Origin: Mesorhizobium sp. B2-7-1
GTDB taxonomy: Bacteria > Pseudomonadota > Alphaproteobacteria > Rhizobiales > Rhizobiaceae
Assembly (NCBI RefSeq): GCF_006440735.1
Contig: NZ_VFUA01000046.1
Location: forward strand, 1 to 46,415
Reading direction: 5' to 3'
Length of the DNA stretch: 46,415 nucleotides
Part shown: positions 17,410 to 25,105 of the stretch, in pieces
Layout of the letters: each line of letters starts with the position of its first letter
How positions within the stretch are numbered: position 1 is the stretch's first letter
Made by a program: the position numbers and the translations under genes
Notes under the pieces: generated by a model
What the model saw: only the letters and a program-made list of their open reading frames with translations
What the model was told of the DNA's origin: nothing
Databases searched by the model: none

Positions 17410-18973
17410 CCACAACGCAGCGCTGCGCCCGAAGGCGGGCGCTTCTGATGACGAGCGGGTGATAAAACTCGCCGTGCTCGCCGTCGGTGGTCAGGGCGGC
17501 GGCGTGCTTGCCGACTGGATCACCAACGTCGCCGAGCGCAACGGCTACATCGCGCAATCGACCTCCGTGGCCGGCGTCGCCCAGCGCACCGGCGCCACGA
17601 TCTATTACATCGAGATGGCCCGCGACACCGGCCGGCTGCCGGTCTTCGCGCTGTCGCCTTCGCAAGGCGACGTCGACATATTGATCGCCGCCGAGCTGAT
17701 GGAAGCCGGTCGCGCCATCATCCGCGGCTTCGTCACGCCCGAGCGCACCACGCTGATCACCTCTTCGCACCGCATCGCCGCCGTCTCGGAAAAGATCGAG
17801 CCGGGCGACGGCCGCGCCTCGTCGGAAAAGGTGCATGCGACGGCGCAGGCTGCCTCAAAGCGCTTCATCGCCTTCGACATGGAAAAGATCGCCGCCGAGA
17901 ACGGCACCATGATCTCGGCCAGCCTGCTCGGCGCGCTGGCCGGCTCCGACGCGCTGCCCTTCACCCGCGAAAGCTACGAGCAGGCGATCGGCGCCGGCGG
18001 CCGTGGTGTGAAAGCCAGCCTCGCCGCCTTCGGCGCAGCCTGCGATCGCGCGCGCGGGACTGCGGCCGCGCCGGCTGACGATAAGTCAGCGAAGCCTGCC
18101 GCTGCCGAACCCAAGTCGACGGCGAAGGTCAGCGGACCGGAAACCCTCCTTAAGGGCTGGCAGGCCCTTGCCGTCCGCGTCGCGGCGCTGCCGGAACCGC
18201 TGCGCGACATGGCCGAACGCGGGCTGAAGAAGGTGGTCGATTACCAGGACATCGCCTATGGCGGCGAATATCTCGACCGGCTGGACAGAGCGGTGGCGCT
18301 CGACAATGCGGAGCGCGGCTACGCGCTGTCGATCGCCGCCGCAAAGCACCTGGCCAACGCGATGTGCTACGACGACATGATCCGCGTCGCCGATTTGAAG
18401 ACACGCTCGACGCGAGACAAGCGCGTGCGCAAGGAGGTCGGCGTCAAGCAAGGCTCGGTCCTGCAGGTCACCGAATATTTCCATCCGCGCATCGAGGAAT
18501 TCTGCGGCACGCTGCCGGCGGGGCTCGGGAGCTACATCGAGAGCCGGCCAAAACTCGCCGCCTTCCTCGACCGCCGTATCAATCGCGGCCGCCACATCCG
18601 CACCGACAGTTTCACCGGCTTCGCCATGCTCTGGTTCATCGGCGGCCTGCGCCGCTGGCGCCGCGCTCTGCTGCGCCACAGGATAGAGGCCGAGCATCTG
18701 CGGCGCTGGTACGAACTGGCGCTCAGCCACGCGCGCCAGGACTACGCTTTGGCCACCGAGATCCTGAACTGCCGCCGGCTGATCAAGGGCTACAGCGACA
18801 CCCATGCCCGCGCCCAATCGAAATTCGACCGCGTGCTGTCGGCGCTGTCGATGCTCAAAGGCCGCGACGATGCCGCCGACTGGATCCGCCGCCTGCGCGA
18901 GGCGGCGCTGAAGGACGAAAAGGGCGACATGCTGGACGGCGCGCTGAAGACGATAGCGACGCTCGGCGCATAG
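17402..18973 (+). CDS. Indolepyruvate:ferredoxin oxidoreductase beta-like subunit with long C-terminal domain (DUF6537-type)
   Basis: This 523-residue protein begins with the gamma/beta catalytic domain of 2-oxoacid oxidoreductases (LAVLAVGGQGGGVLADWITN, GGQGGG at 29-34; VAGVAQRTGATIYYIEM). A Pro/Ala/Lys-rich linker (about residues 220-245) leads to an alpha-helical C-terminal region. That part has many Arg and Lys residues and fits the extra domain found in proteobacterial IorB proteins, which makes it more than twice as long as archaeal IorB. The start overlaps the alpha subunit by 8 nt. Together they form the 2-oxoacid oxidoreductase that ends the rightward operon. Confidence 0.92.
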   Translation: MLDHNAALRPKAGASDDERVIKLAVLAVGGQGGGVLADWITNVAERNGYIAQSTSVAGVAQRTGATIYYIEMARDTGRLPVFALSPSQGDVDILIAAELMEAGRAIIRGFVTPERTTLITSSHRIAAVSEKIEPGDGRASSEKVHATAQAASKRFIAFDMEKIAAENGTMISASLLGALAGSDALPFTRESYEQAIGAGGRGVKASLAAFGAACDRARGTAAAPADDKSAKPAAAEPKSTAKVSGPETLLKGWQALAVRVAALPEPLRDMAERGLKKVVDYQDIAYGGEYLDRLDRAVALDNAERGYALSIAAAKHLANAMCYDDMIRVADLKTRSTRDKRVRKEVGVKQGSVLQVTEYFHPRIEEFCGTLPAGLGSYIESRPKLAAFLDRRINRGRHIRTDSFTGFAMLWFIGGLRRWRRALLRHRIEAEHLRRWYELALSHARQDYALATEILNCRRLIKGYSDTHARAQSKFDRVLSALSMLKGRDDAADWIRRLREAALKDEKGDMLDGALKTIATLGA

Positions 18974-19013
18974 CCCGGCTCCGCAGATGCTCGAGTTGCT
19001 CCCGCGGACTTGG

Positions 19014-19460
19014 CTATTCCGTTGCTTCCCGTCCCGAGACCTGCTCGACAAGGATCCGGAGAAAGACATGCGGCAGGCTGTCCGCCAGGGGAGGCGTGAC
19101 GGGCTTGAGCGCGCCGGGCTCCCACCAGTCGGTGTGCTTGCTCAGCACTGCCCATGCACGGTCGCGCTGCACCTTGTGGCCGACACGGTCCGGCAATTCT
19201 TCATAGCGGCCCTCGACGATCACGCTCCGCCAGCCGCGCCCTTGGGTATGTTCCTGCACCTGGGCGCACACCAGGGGATTCTCCCGCATCCAGTCGACCT
19301 TCTTGCCCAGCAGCGAGAAGGCGTAGAGGTGGCTGTCGGCATAGGCGTAGTTGAAGGGCACGACATAGGGTTGCCCGTCCTTCGCGCAGGCCAGATGTCC
19401 GGTCCGGTTGGCCGCCAGCATTTTCGTGCATTCCAGGGTGGAGAGCGTGCGGATCATCAT
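19014..19460 (-). CDS. Pyridoxamine 5'-phosphate oxidase family (FMN split-barrel) protein
   Basis: This 148-residue protein has the split-barrel flavin fold: TGHLACAKDGQPYVVPFNYAY, LYAFSLLGKKVDWMRENPLV and a C-terminal WRSVIVEGRYEEL. It resembles the NimA-like subgroup that binds FMN or heme. Start ATG 19460 has AGGAG about 10 nt upstream; the frame open to 19553 runs into the regulatory box. A perfect FixK/FNR site centred about 99 bp before the start implies induction at low oxygen. It converges on the IorB-like gene with a 40-bp gap. Confidence 0.88.
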   Translation of the reverse strand: MMIRTLSTLECTKMLAANRTGHLACAKDGQPYVVPFNYAYADSHLYAFSLLGKKVDWMRENPLVCAQVQEHTQGRGWRSVIVEGRYEELPDRVGHKVQRDRAWAVLSKHTDWWEPGALKPVTPPLADSLPHVFLRILVEQVSGREATE

Positions 19461-19552
19461 CGTTATGATCTCCTGTTTCAGCCGGCCTTCGGCCTCGCGA
19501 ATTTCTGTCGATCGGTTCCTGCCGACACTAGTGCGGGGCGCGTCCCGCCTCA

Positions 19553-19566
19553 TTGATATGGATCAA
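19553..19566. promoter_or_regulatory. FixK/FNR-type anaerobox
   Basis: The 14-bp sequence TTGATATGGATCAA is a perfect match to the FixK/FnrN consensus TTGAT-N4-ATCAA. It lies between the leftward split-barrel gene (start 93 bp away) and the rightward GCG_CRPN gene (start 161 bp away). Distance and gene type favour the split-barrel gene as the target; rhizobia use these sites for micro-oxic induction. Confidence 0.82.
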
Positions 19567-19726
19567 TTCGCCATGAGGAATTAAGGGCTTGCCATACCGT
19601 GCCAAGCCGCGCCGCTCGAAGCTGTGCGGCGAACCGATTTAACGAAGATGTGATCGGCGCCCCTCCGACGGAATTCGGTCCTGCCCTCCGTTTCACGGAG
19701 GTAGGGATGAATTACGGAGACAACGC

Positions 19727-19996
19727 ATGTTCACGAAATACTTTCTGCCTATCGCCCTGGCCGCAGGTACATTGGTGCTGTCCGGCGCCGGCTCTGAGGC
19801 CATGCCGCTCGTCAAGCCGGGTGCCGCACCGCTGCCGGTCGAGAGCGTCGGCTGGCGCTGCGGTCCCGGCTGGCACATGAACCGCTGGGGCAGATGCGTG
19901 CCGAACGGCCGGGTGATCATCCGCCCGATGCATGTGCGCCATTGGCACCCCGGCTTCTGGTATCACGGCCGCTGGCACCCCGGTTTCTGGAGCTGA
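19727..19996 (+). CDS. Small exported GCG_CRPN-type protein
   Basis: This 89-residue protein has a signal peptide (MFTKYFLPIALAAGTLVLSGAGSEA) and the core VGWRCGPGWHMNRWGRCVPN, followed by a His/Trp/Gly-rich tail (HWHPGFWYHGRWHPGFWS). It matches the GCG_CRPN family of short secreted or periplasmic proteins common in Rhizobiales. Its role is unknown; the His/Trp tail could bind metal or surface polymers. The RBS is ACGGAG about 9 nt before the ATG, and a 7-bp hairpin (19685-19701) precedes it. A second copy is at 23167. Confidence 0.85.
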   Translation: MFTKYFLPIALAAGTLVLSGAGSEAMPLVKPGAAPLPVESVGWRCGPGWHMNRWGRCVPNGRVIIRPMHVRHWHPGFWYHGRWHPGFWS

Positions 19997-20017
19997 TGCT
20001 CCGTCGAGGGGATCGAT

Positions 20018-20045
20018 GCCCGCGCCGGCAACGGCGCGGGCTTTT
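20018..20045 (+). terminator. Rho-independent terminator
   Basis: A perfect 10-bp stem (GCCCGCGCCG / CGGCGCGGGC) with a GCAA tetraloop is followed by TTTT, 21 nt after the stop of the rightward GCG_CRPN gene. Confidence 0.88.
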
Positions 20046-20120
20046 CTGCTGAGTTTCCCGCGAGGGTTCATTTCGTTGAGCTTCGCGGAACGTTCGTGAT
20101 TGGCCGAAGCCCCTCGGCTT

Positions 20121-20287
20121 CGTCATCCACGGGCGCAGCGGACGCGGAGACCCGAGGATCCATTCCGTTACCTAATCGTAGAGTCCCGCGGAGCAGAATT
20201 CTGCACCGCGGCGACGCCTCAACGTCACGGAATGGATTCTAGGGTCTGCGCGCGTCGCTTCGCTCCTTGCTCCGCCCTGGAATGACG
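20121..20287. repeat. 167-bp imperfect palindromic repeat in a gene-free stretch
   Basis: The stretch 19997-20333 has no gene. After the terminator at 20018 it contains this element, with ends CGTCATCC and GGAATGACG and inner arms GATCCATTCCGT and ACGGAATGGATTC. It reads like a dispersed repeat common in Mesorhizobium-type genomes. It lies between the 3' ends of two converging genes, where it could act as a bidirectional transcript end. Confidence 0.7.
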
Positions 20288-20333
20288 AATGACAGCCGAC
20301 GCCGCACCTGTCCCCGATGGGCAAACTCAGGAC

Positions 20334-21572
20334 TCACGCCACCAGATCCCGCATCGGCTTCACCGCGGCAGACTCCGGAAACACCTTGTCGCCGAGCACC
20401 GCCGCCGACAGCCCGAACTGGTCGGCCAACAGCCCCTTCAGCACCGCGCGCACATCGCTGGTCGGCGCGAGATCTCGGCTTTCGTAGAGCTGCGCCGGCT
20501 TCAGTCCCGGCCAGTCGGCGATGACGCGGCCGCCCTTGATCGCGCCGCCGGCCAGAAGCACCACCGTGCCGGTGCCGTGGTCGGTGCCGACCGTGCCGTT
20601 GATGCGCGCCGTGCGGCCGAACTCGGTGATGGCGACGACCGCAGTGTCCTTCCAGCGCTCGCCCAGCCCCTTCTCGAATTCCTCGAAGGCGCCGTCGAGG
20701 CCGCCGAGCAGATTGGCGAGCCGGCCGGTGGCGCCGCCTTCGTTGACATGCGTGTCCCAGCCGTCGAAGGCCAAAGCTGCAATGCGCGGCCCGTCATCGG
20801 CCGCCATCAGCCGCGCCGCGCCCTGCGCCGACTGCCGCATGCCGGCGGCGTTGTCGAGGCCGCCCTTGAGCTTCATCGTCTTGCCGTCGAGCGCGTCGCC
20901 CGTCGCCATGCGGTCGGCGTCGAGGCCTTTCTGCAGTGCCGCCGCCAGCACCGGATCGCGATGGTTGTAGAGATCGAGCACACGCTCGGCGAGCGCGTCG
21001 CCGGGCGTCGGCAAGGCCTGTGGCGCCCAGCCGAGCACGGGCGCTGCGCCGCGGATCACCAGCGGCGTCGAGGGCCCGATCGCCAGCCCGCCGGCCTTCG
21101 CGATCCTGTCGCCCGCCGGCAGGCTGGCCAAAGCCCGGTTGAGCCAGCCGGTGGTCGCGTTGCCGGGACCGGGCAGGCCGCTTTCCAGCACGTCCTGGCC
21201 GTCGAAATGCGAGCGGTCGCGGTAGCCGGTCGCGGCCGCGTGCACCACGGCTGCCTGCCTCGCCTTGAACAGGCGGGCAAACACCGGCATTGCCGGGTTG
21301 ACGGCAAAGAAACCGTCGAGCGGCAATGCCGGGTTGGCGCCTGAGAGCGAAAGCGCGATGTCGCCATGCAGGCCGGCATAGTCGGGGTCGCCGACCGGTC
21401 CGACCGTCGACAGCCCGTCCAGGGCGCCGCGCAGCACGATGACGATCAGGCGCGGGTCGCGATTGTCGGCCGCGCGGGCAAAGCGCGGCAGATAGGCCCA
21501 GGCGAACAGCGCGCCTCCGGTCATCAGCACCGCGCGGCGGGACAGGTTGGGGGTTTCGCAAAGCAGGCTCAT
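20334..21572 (-). CDS. DUF1501 domain-containing exported protein
   Basis: This 412-residue protein begins with a twin-arginine-like leader (NLSRRAVLMTGGALFAWAYLP). It contains DUF1501 features: RLIVIVLRGALDGLSTVGPVGD, ATGYRDRSHFDGQDVLESG, AFDGWDTHVNEGG, AITEFGRTARINGT and GTDHGTGTVVLLAGG. The Asp/His-rich segments suggest an alkaline-phosphatase-like (sulfatase) fold, but the substrate is unknown. It lies 36 nt after the DUF1800 gene on the same strand; these two families are often paired. Confidence 0.9.
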   Translation of the reverse strand: MSLLCETPNLSRRAVLMTGGALFAWAYLPRFARAADNRDPRLIVIVLRGALDGLSTVGPVGDPDYAGLHGDIALSLSGANPALPLDGFFAVNPAMPVFARLFKARQAAVVHAAATGYRDRSHFDGQDVLESGLPGPGNATTGWLNRALASLPAGDRIAKAGGLAIGPSTPLVIRGAAPVLGWAPQALPTPGDALAERVLDLYNHRDPVLAAALQKGLDADRMATGDALDGKTMKLKGGLDNAAGMRQSAQGAARLMAADDGPRIAALAFDGWDTHVNEGGATGRLANLLGGLDGAFEEFEKGLGERWKDTAVVAITEFGRTARINGTVGTDHGTGTVVLLAGGAIKGGRVIADWPGLKPAQLYESRDLAPTSDVRAVLKGLLADQFGLSAAVLGDKVFPESAAVKPMRDLVA

Positions 21573-21608
21573 GGCCGCATCTCCATTGCTAGATCACCGT
21601 CGCCGGAA

Positions 21609-23066
21609 TTACCGGCGCTGGAATTCGGGCGCCATCAGCAGCAGCGCCAGGCCCTGCTGCTTGGACTCCGCCCGCGAAATCGCCTGCCGTGTCTCGGCCG
21701 AGACGGACGGGCCGATCAGCGAGGCCAGCGCGTCGTCGGGATCGTCGATGTCGTCCGCTTGCTTCGCGGCCTGCCAGGCGATGTCCAGCCGCGTCTTGAG
21801 GCCCTCGGCGGAAGCCCATGCATCCGTCCGGTCGGAAAAGCCGTTCGGCCCCGGCGGCTGCCATAGCGGTTCGCCAAGCACGCTCAGCCAGCGAAGCGAC
21901 CGTTGCGGTTCGTTGCCGGCGGTAGCGCCGACCGCCCGCCGCAGCGCGAGGACATAGTCCAAGGGCGAGCGCAGCTTCGTGAGCGGCGTCGACCAGGCTT
22001 CAGGCATGTCGATCAGCGTCAAGGCGATCGAGCGCAGGTCGCCGTCGGTCTTGGTGAAGACCGTGGCCAGGCGGGCGACAGCCGCCGGCGGCGGATCGTC
22101 CGCGATGAAATGGCGCGCAAGCTTGGTGGCGATATGCTGCGCGGTGGCCGGATGGCGGGCAATGTCGTTGAGCGCGGCTTCGGCCTGACCCATGCCGCCG
22201 CCGGGATAGGTCTTGCCGAGCAGCACGGCCTGGCCCGGCTGATGCGCATTGGCGTTGAAGACGAAGCTTCCTGGCTCGCCCAGCCGCCCCTCGCGTCCGG
22301 CCATCGTCCAGCCGGTCAGCATGCCGGCGAAGCTGGTGACGTCGGCTTGGGCATAGCCGCTGCCGACGCCCAGCGTGTGCAGTTCCAGGATCTCGCGGGC
22401 GAGGTTCTCGTTGAGGCCGCGGCCGCGCCGCTTGCCGGCTCTGGAATCGGGGCCGATGGACTGCTGGTTGTCGAGATAGAACAGCATGGCCGGATGGTGC
22501 TCGACGGCCAAAAGCATATCGGCGAAGCGGCCGAGCACGAAGGGGCGGATCGCCTCGCGCTCGAAGGCGCCGGCGCAGGCCCGCACGACAGGCGCCTTGG
22601 CGACGGAAACGCAGAAATGGTTCGACCAGAAGCCGACCAGCCGTTCCACGAAGCCCGGCGTCGCGGCGAGCGCCTTGTCGAAACGGGCCTGCGCTTCGTC
22701 GCGGTAGATATCGGCCTCGACACGCGGCACGGCGGGTTTGGCTTTCGTCCCGGCCGGGCCGGCCGGGTCTTCCGCGGCTGTCGGCTGCATCGCTGCCGCC
22801 GCCTTCTCGTCCCGCGCCGCCTTGCGCTCCATGGCCGCCGTCATGCTGGCCTGGATCGCCGCAGTGCTGTCCAGCAATCCGGCATTCTTCGGTTCGTCGG
22901 CGGAAATGAGCGCGATGTCCTGCTGCTTGAGCTCGGCCTTGAGGCAGCCGCGCGGATCGGCGGCGATCTTGCCGAGCTCGTCGCCTGGTTTTGCGCCAAG
23001 GCCGAAGCGATGGAGCGTCACCAGCGTGGGATCTGGCGACACGAACTTTGAAACCGGTGCGGCCAA
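21609..23066 (-). CDS. DUF1800 domain-containing protein
   Basis: This 485-residue protein has the DUF1800 pattern: LVTLHRFGLGAKPGD near the start, LVGFWSNHFCVS, HPAMLFYLDN, RGLNENLAREILELHTLG, and HIATKLARHFIADDPP near the end. TTG at 23066 is chosen as start because GGAGG lies 5 nt upstream and no ATG fits; no clear signal peptide follows. It is the upstream partner of the DUF1501 gene. Function is unknown; the pair is found in many Gram-negative bacteria and may handle an extracytoplasmic substrate. Confidence 0.9.
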   Translation of the reverse strand: MAAPVSKFVSPDPTLVTLHRFGLGAKPGDELGKIAADPRGCLKAELKQQDIALISADEPKNAGLLDSTAAIQASMTAAMERKAARDEKAAAAMQPTAAEDPAGPAGTKAKPAVPRVEADIYRDEAQARFDKALAATPGFVERLVGFWSNHFCVSVAKAPVVRACAGAFEREAIRPFVLGRFADMLLAVEHHPAMLFYLDNQQSIGPDSRAGKRRGRGLNENLAREILELHTLGVGSGYAQADVTSFAGMLTGWTMAGREGRLGEPGSFVFNANAHQPGQAVLLGKTYPGGGMGQAEAALNDIARHPATAQHIATKLARHFIADDPPPAAVARLATVFTKTDGDLRSIALTLIDMPEAWSTPLTKLRSPLDYVLALRRAVGATAGNEPQRSLRWLSVLGEPLWQPPGPNGFSDRTDAWASAEGLKTRLDIAWQAAKQADDIDDPDDALASLIGPSVSAETRQAISRAESKQQGLALLLMAPEFQRR

Positions 23067-23166
23067 TGAAGCCTCCGTTCCGAACCGACGCCTCGGCCGG
23101 CATGTTGCATGGATCGGGAAGGGCGCTCACGACGCCGGCCGCAGCACCGGCGTCATGAGCGGGCCG

Positions 23167-23454
23167 TCACCAGCGGCGCCAGTGGTGCCAGCGATGGTAA
23201 GGATGCCAGACCGGGCCGACATAGACGCGCGGTCCGCCCCAGTAATAATAGCCGGGATAGACCACGCGGCGATTGGGGACGCAGCGGCCCCAGTAATTGG
23301 GATGCCAGCCCGGACCGCAGCCCCAGGCGACGTGCTCTATCATTGCCGGCGCGGGCGCAACCGGTGCGATCGGCATCGCCGAGGCGGCGCTTGCGGCGGC
23401 CGTTCCGCCGATGGCGAGCGCGGCCGCGAGCGAATATTTCGTCAGACTATTCAT
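23167..23454 (-). CDS. Small exported GCG_CRPN-type protein
   Basis: This 95-residue protein has a signal peptide (MNSLTKYSLAAALAIGGTAAASAASA) and the core VAWGCGPGWHPNYWGRCVPN, nearly the same as the paralogue at 19727. The tail is rich in Tyr/Gly/Trp/His (YYYWGG, HPYHRWHHWRRW). The start at 23454 is preferred over 23499 because it begins the signal peptide and has GGGAG just upstream. The role is unknown. Confidence 0.87.
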   Translation of the reverse strand: MNSLTKYSLAAALAIGGTAAASAASAMPIAPVAPAPAMIEHVAWGCGPGWHPNYWGRCVPNRRVVYPGYYYWGGPRVYVGPVWHPYHRWHHWRRW

Positions 23455-23559
23455 GGGATACTCCCGAAAGTTTCGAGGTTGAAGAGAACCTGCCGGCATC
23501 GATGGCAGGCCTGTCCCTCTTTTCCTTGAACGGGGCGTGTCCGCTCGTTCCGTCGCCGC

Positions 23560-24000
23560 CTATGGCGACTTTTTTGCCGGCGGCTGCTTGCCGGCGCGCC
23601 GCAACAGCGCATCCGCGAGCAGTTGACGATCTTCCGGCGAGCTCGACGCGGCGAACTCGATGATGCGTTGCTCGAGCCGGGTGCGCACGGTGACGTCAGC
23701 ATTGCGCGCGCGCTCGAGCGCGGCGGCAAGCGCGTTGCTGTCGAGGGTGGGCTGCTGCAGCAGGTTCGCCGCCTCGCGCCGCGCGGCCTGTCCGTCGAGG
23801 ATCACGTCGCGGGACTCGCGGCGCACCTCGCGCAGCGCCTGGCGGAAGATCTTGCGGTCGGCGGCGGGCAGCCGACCACCCGCCGATTCCAGCGAAAAGC
23901 CCGGATTGGATTTGCCGATCAGCCAGCCGGCTCCGCCGGCCACCGCGCCGATCAGAAAAACATTCAGCACCAGCGATGCCGCGACGAGACGGGGGTTCAT
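23560..24000 (-). CDS. Periplasmic heavy-metal-sensor-like (CpxP/Spy/ZraP class) protein
   Basis: This 146-residue protein has one N-terminal membrane or signal helix (LVAASLVLNVFLIGAVAGGAGWLIG). The rest is a charged alpha-helical region: RKIFRQALREVRRESRDVILDGQAARREAANLL, then ALERARNADVTVRTRLEQRIIEF. This matches periplasmic metal-resistance/chaperone-like sensors. Its ATG overlaps the stop of the putative anti-sigma gene (ATGA). With the ECF sigma factor two genes upstream it probably forms an envelope-stress sensing module. The signal sensed is unknown. Confidence 0.82.
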   Translation of the reverse strand: MNPRLVAASLVLNVFLIGAVAGGAGWLIGKSNPGFSLESAGGRLPAADRKIFRQALREVRRESRDVILDGQAARREAANLLQQPTLDSNALAAALERARNADVTVRTRLEQRIIEFAASSSPEDRQLLADALLRRAGKQPPAKKSP

Positions 24001-24446
24001 AGGTCCTCCTCGGCCTGGTCGGCGTCGGGACCGGCATCGCCGAACGACGTCGCATTGGCGTCCATCACATAGTGGTCGGAGGGAGCGTTCGGGGCAACGA
24101 CGGTCACCAGCGCCAGCCCGGCCACGGCGCCGGCCAGGCCGACACCCGCAAGCCCGAAGCCCAGCCACCAGAACCGGCGGCGGCGCTCCTGCCTGACCTC
24201 GGTCGCGGCCCGGGCGACGATCGCGCGATGCAGCGCCGGGCTGGGTGTTTCGACGCGATGCCGGTCGAGCATGGCATCGAGCCATTCTGCGCGCCTCAGG
24301 ATGGCGCGGCCCTCGTCGGTATCGGCAAACAGCATCGCGGTCGCCTGCTCGGCCGCTGGCCAGCGATGCAACGCACCGCCATAGGCATCCGCCAGCGCGG
24401 CGAAGCGCCCGGCATCCATCGGCCCTTCCAAAGGTTTCTCAGCCAT
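23997..24446 (-). CDS. Putative membrane anti-sigma factor
   Basis: This 149-residue protein has a cytoplasmic N-terminal half (MDAGRFAALADAYGGALHRWP ... LDRHRV), one central transmembrane helix (FWWLGFGLAGVGLAGAVAGLALVTVV), and a short acidic periplasmic tail. This topology and the position 74 bp downstream of an ECF sigma gene fit a cognate anti-sigma factor, although no zinc-binding HxxxCxxC motif is present. The start at 24446 has GGAAGGGGG upstream. The assignment is from context and topology rather than a clear domain. Confidence 0.72.
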   Translation of the reverse strand: MAEKPLEGPMDAGRFAALADAYGGALHRWPAAEQATAMLFADTDEGRAILRRAEWLDAMLDRHRVETPSPALHRAIVARAATEVRQERRRRFWWLGFGLAGVGLAGAVAGLALVTVVAPNAPSDHYVMDANATSFGDAGPDADQAEEDL

Positions 24447-24520
24447 GTCTGTCCCCCTTCCACCATTTTGACGTGGCCCCCCACGCCGCAGTCCTGGGAA
24501 TTCGCAATCCGTTCGGGGTC

Positions 24521-25060
24521 TCAGTCATCGCCATCTCCCGCGAGCATGGCCTGCAACGAACGACGACCCCGCGCGAGCAGGCTTTCCAGCGCATCGACGC
24601 TGACCTGCATGGCGCCGGCGGCCTCGATGTTGGACAGCTCCTGATAATACACCAGCACGATCGCCTCGCGCTGGCGCGGCGCGATGCGCAGCAAGGCCTG
24701 GCCGACCCTGCGCTCTTCGTCGCCCGGCATTGCATCGGGAAGCGGCGCTTCATCGGCCACCTCCGGCAGCTCGTCCATCGTCCATTCGCGCCGGCGTCGC
24801 AGCCGGTCGTAGCAGAGGTTGAGCGCGACGCGGTGGATCCAGGTGTCGAAGCGCGCGTGCCCCTGGCGCCAGCCCGAGGCGTGGCGCCAGATGCGCACGA
24901 AAGTCTCCTGGGCGACGTCCTCGGCCTCCGCCGCGTCGCCGAGCATCCTTGCGGCCAGGGCCAGGATGCGCGGCAGCTTGCGCGCCACCATCGCCTGCAC
25001 GGCGGCGGGGTCGCCGGCGCCGATGCGGCGCACCAGTTCCTCGTCCGGATCGGCGCCCAT
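24521..25060 (-). CDS. RNA polymerase ECF sigma factor
   Basis: This 179-residue protein has sigma region 2 (ARMLGDAAEAEDVAQETFVRIWRHAS ... FDTWIHRVALNLCYDRLRRRR) and region 4 (LLRIAPRQREAIVLVYYQELSNIEAAGAMQVSVDALESLLARGRRSL). ATG 25060 is taken as start; a TTG one codon earlier is possible. It follows the EF-hand gene by 45 nt and precedes the putative anti-sigma and periplasmic sensor genes, so the four probably form one operon. An autoregulated promoter would be expected upstream of 25567, but I could not find a convincing one. Confidence 0.92.
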   Translation of the reverse strand: MGADPDEELVRRIGAGDPAAVQAMVARKLPRILALAARMLGDAAEAEDVAQETFVRIWRHASGWRQGHARFDTWIHRVALNLCYDRLRRRREWTMDELPEVADEAPLPDAMPGDEERRVGQALLRIAPRQREAIVLVYYQELSNIEAAGAMQVSVDALESLLARGRRSLQAMLAGDGDD

Positions 25061-25105
25061 CAACAGGGGCGCTCGCGACTATCATTATGCGCCATAACCT
25101 CTTGG

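Noticed and set aside
20121..20287. A short protein-coding frame across the repeat at 20100-20285
   Set aside because: The sequence is an imperfect palindromic repeat, and the frame has no RBS or family resemblance.
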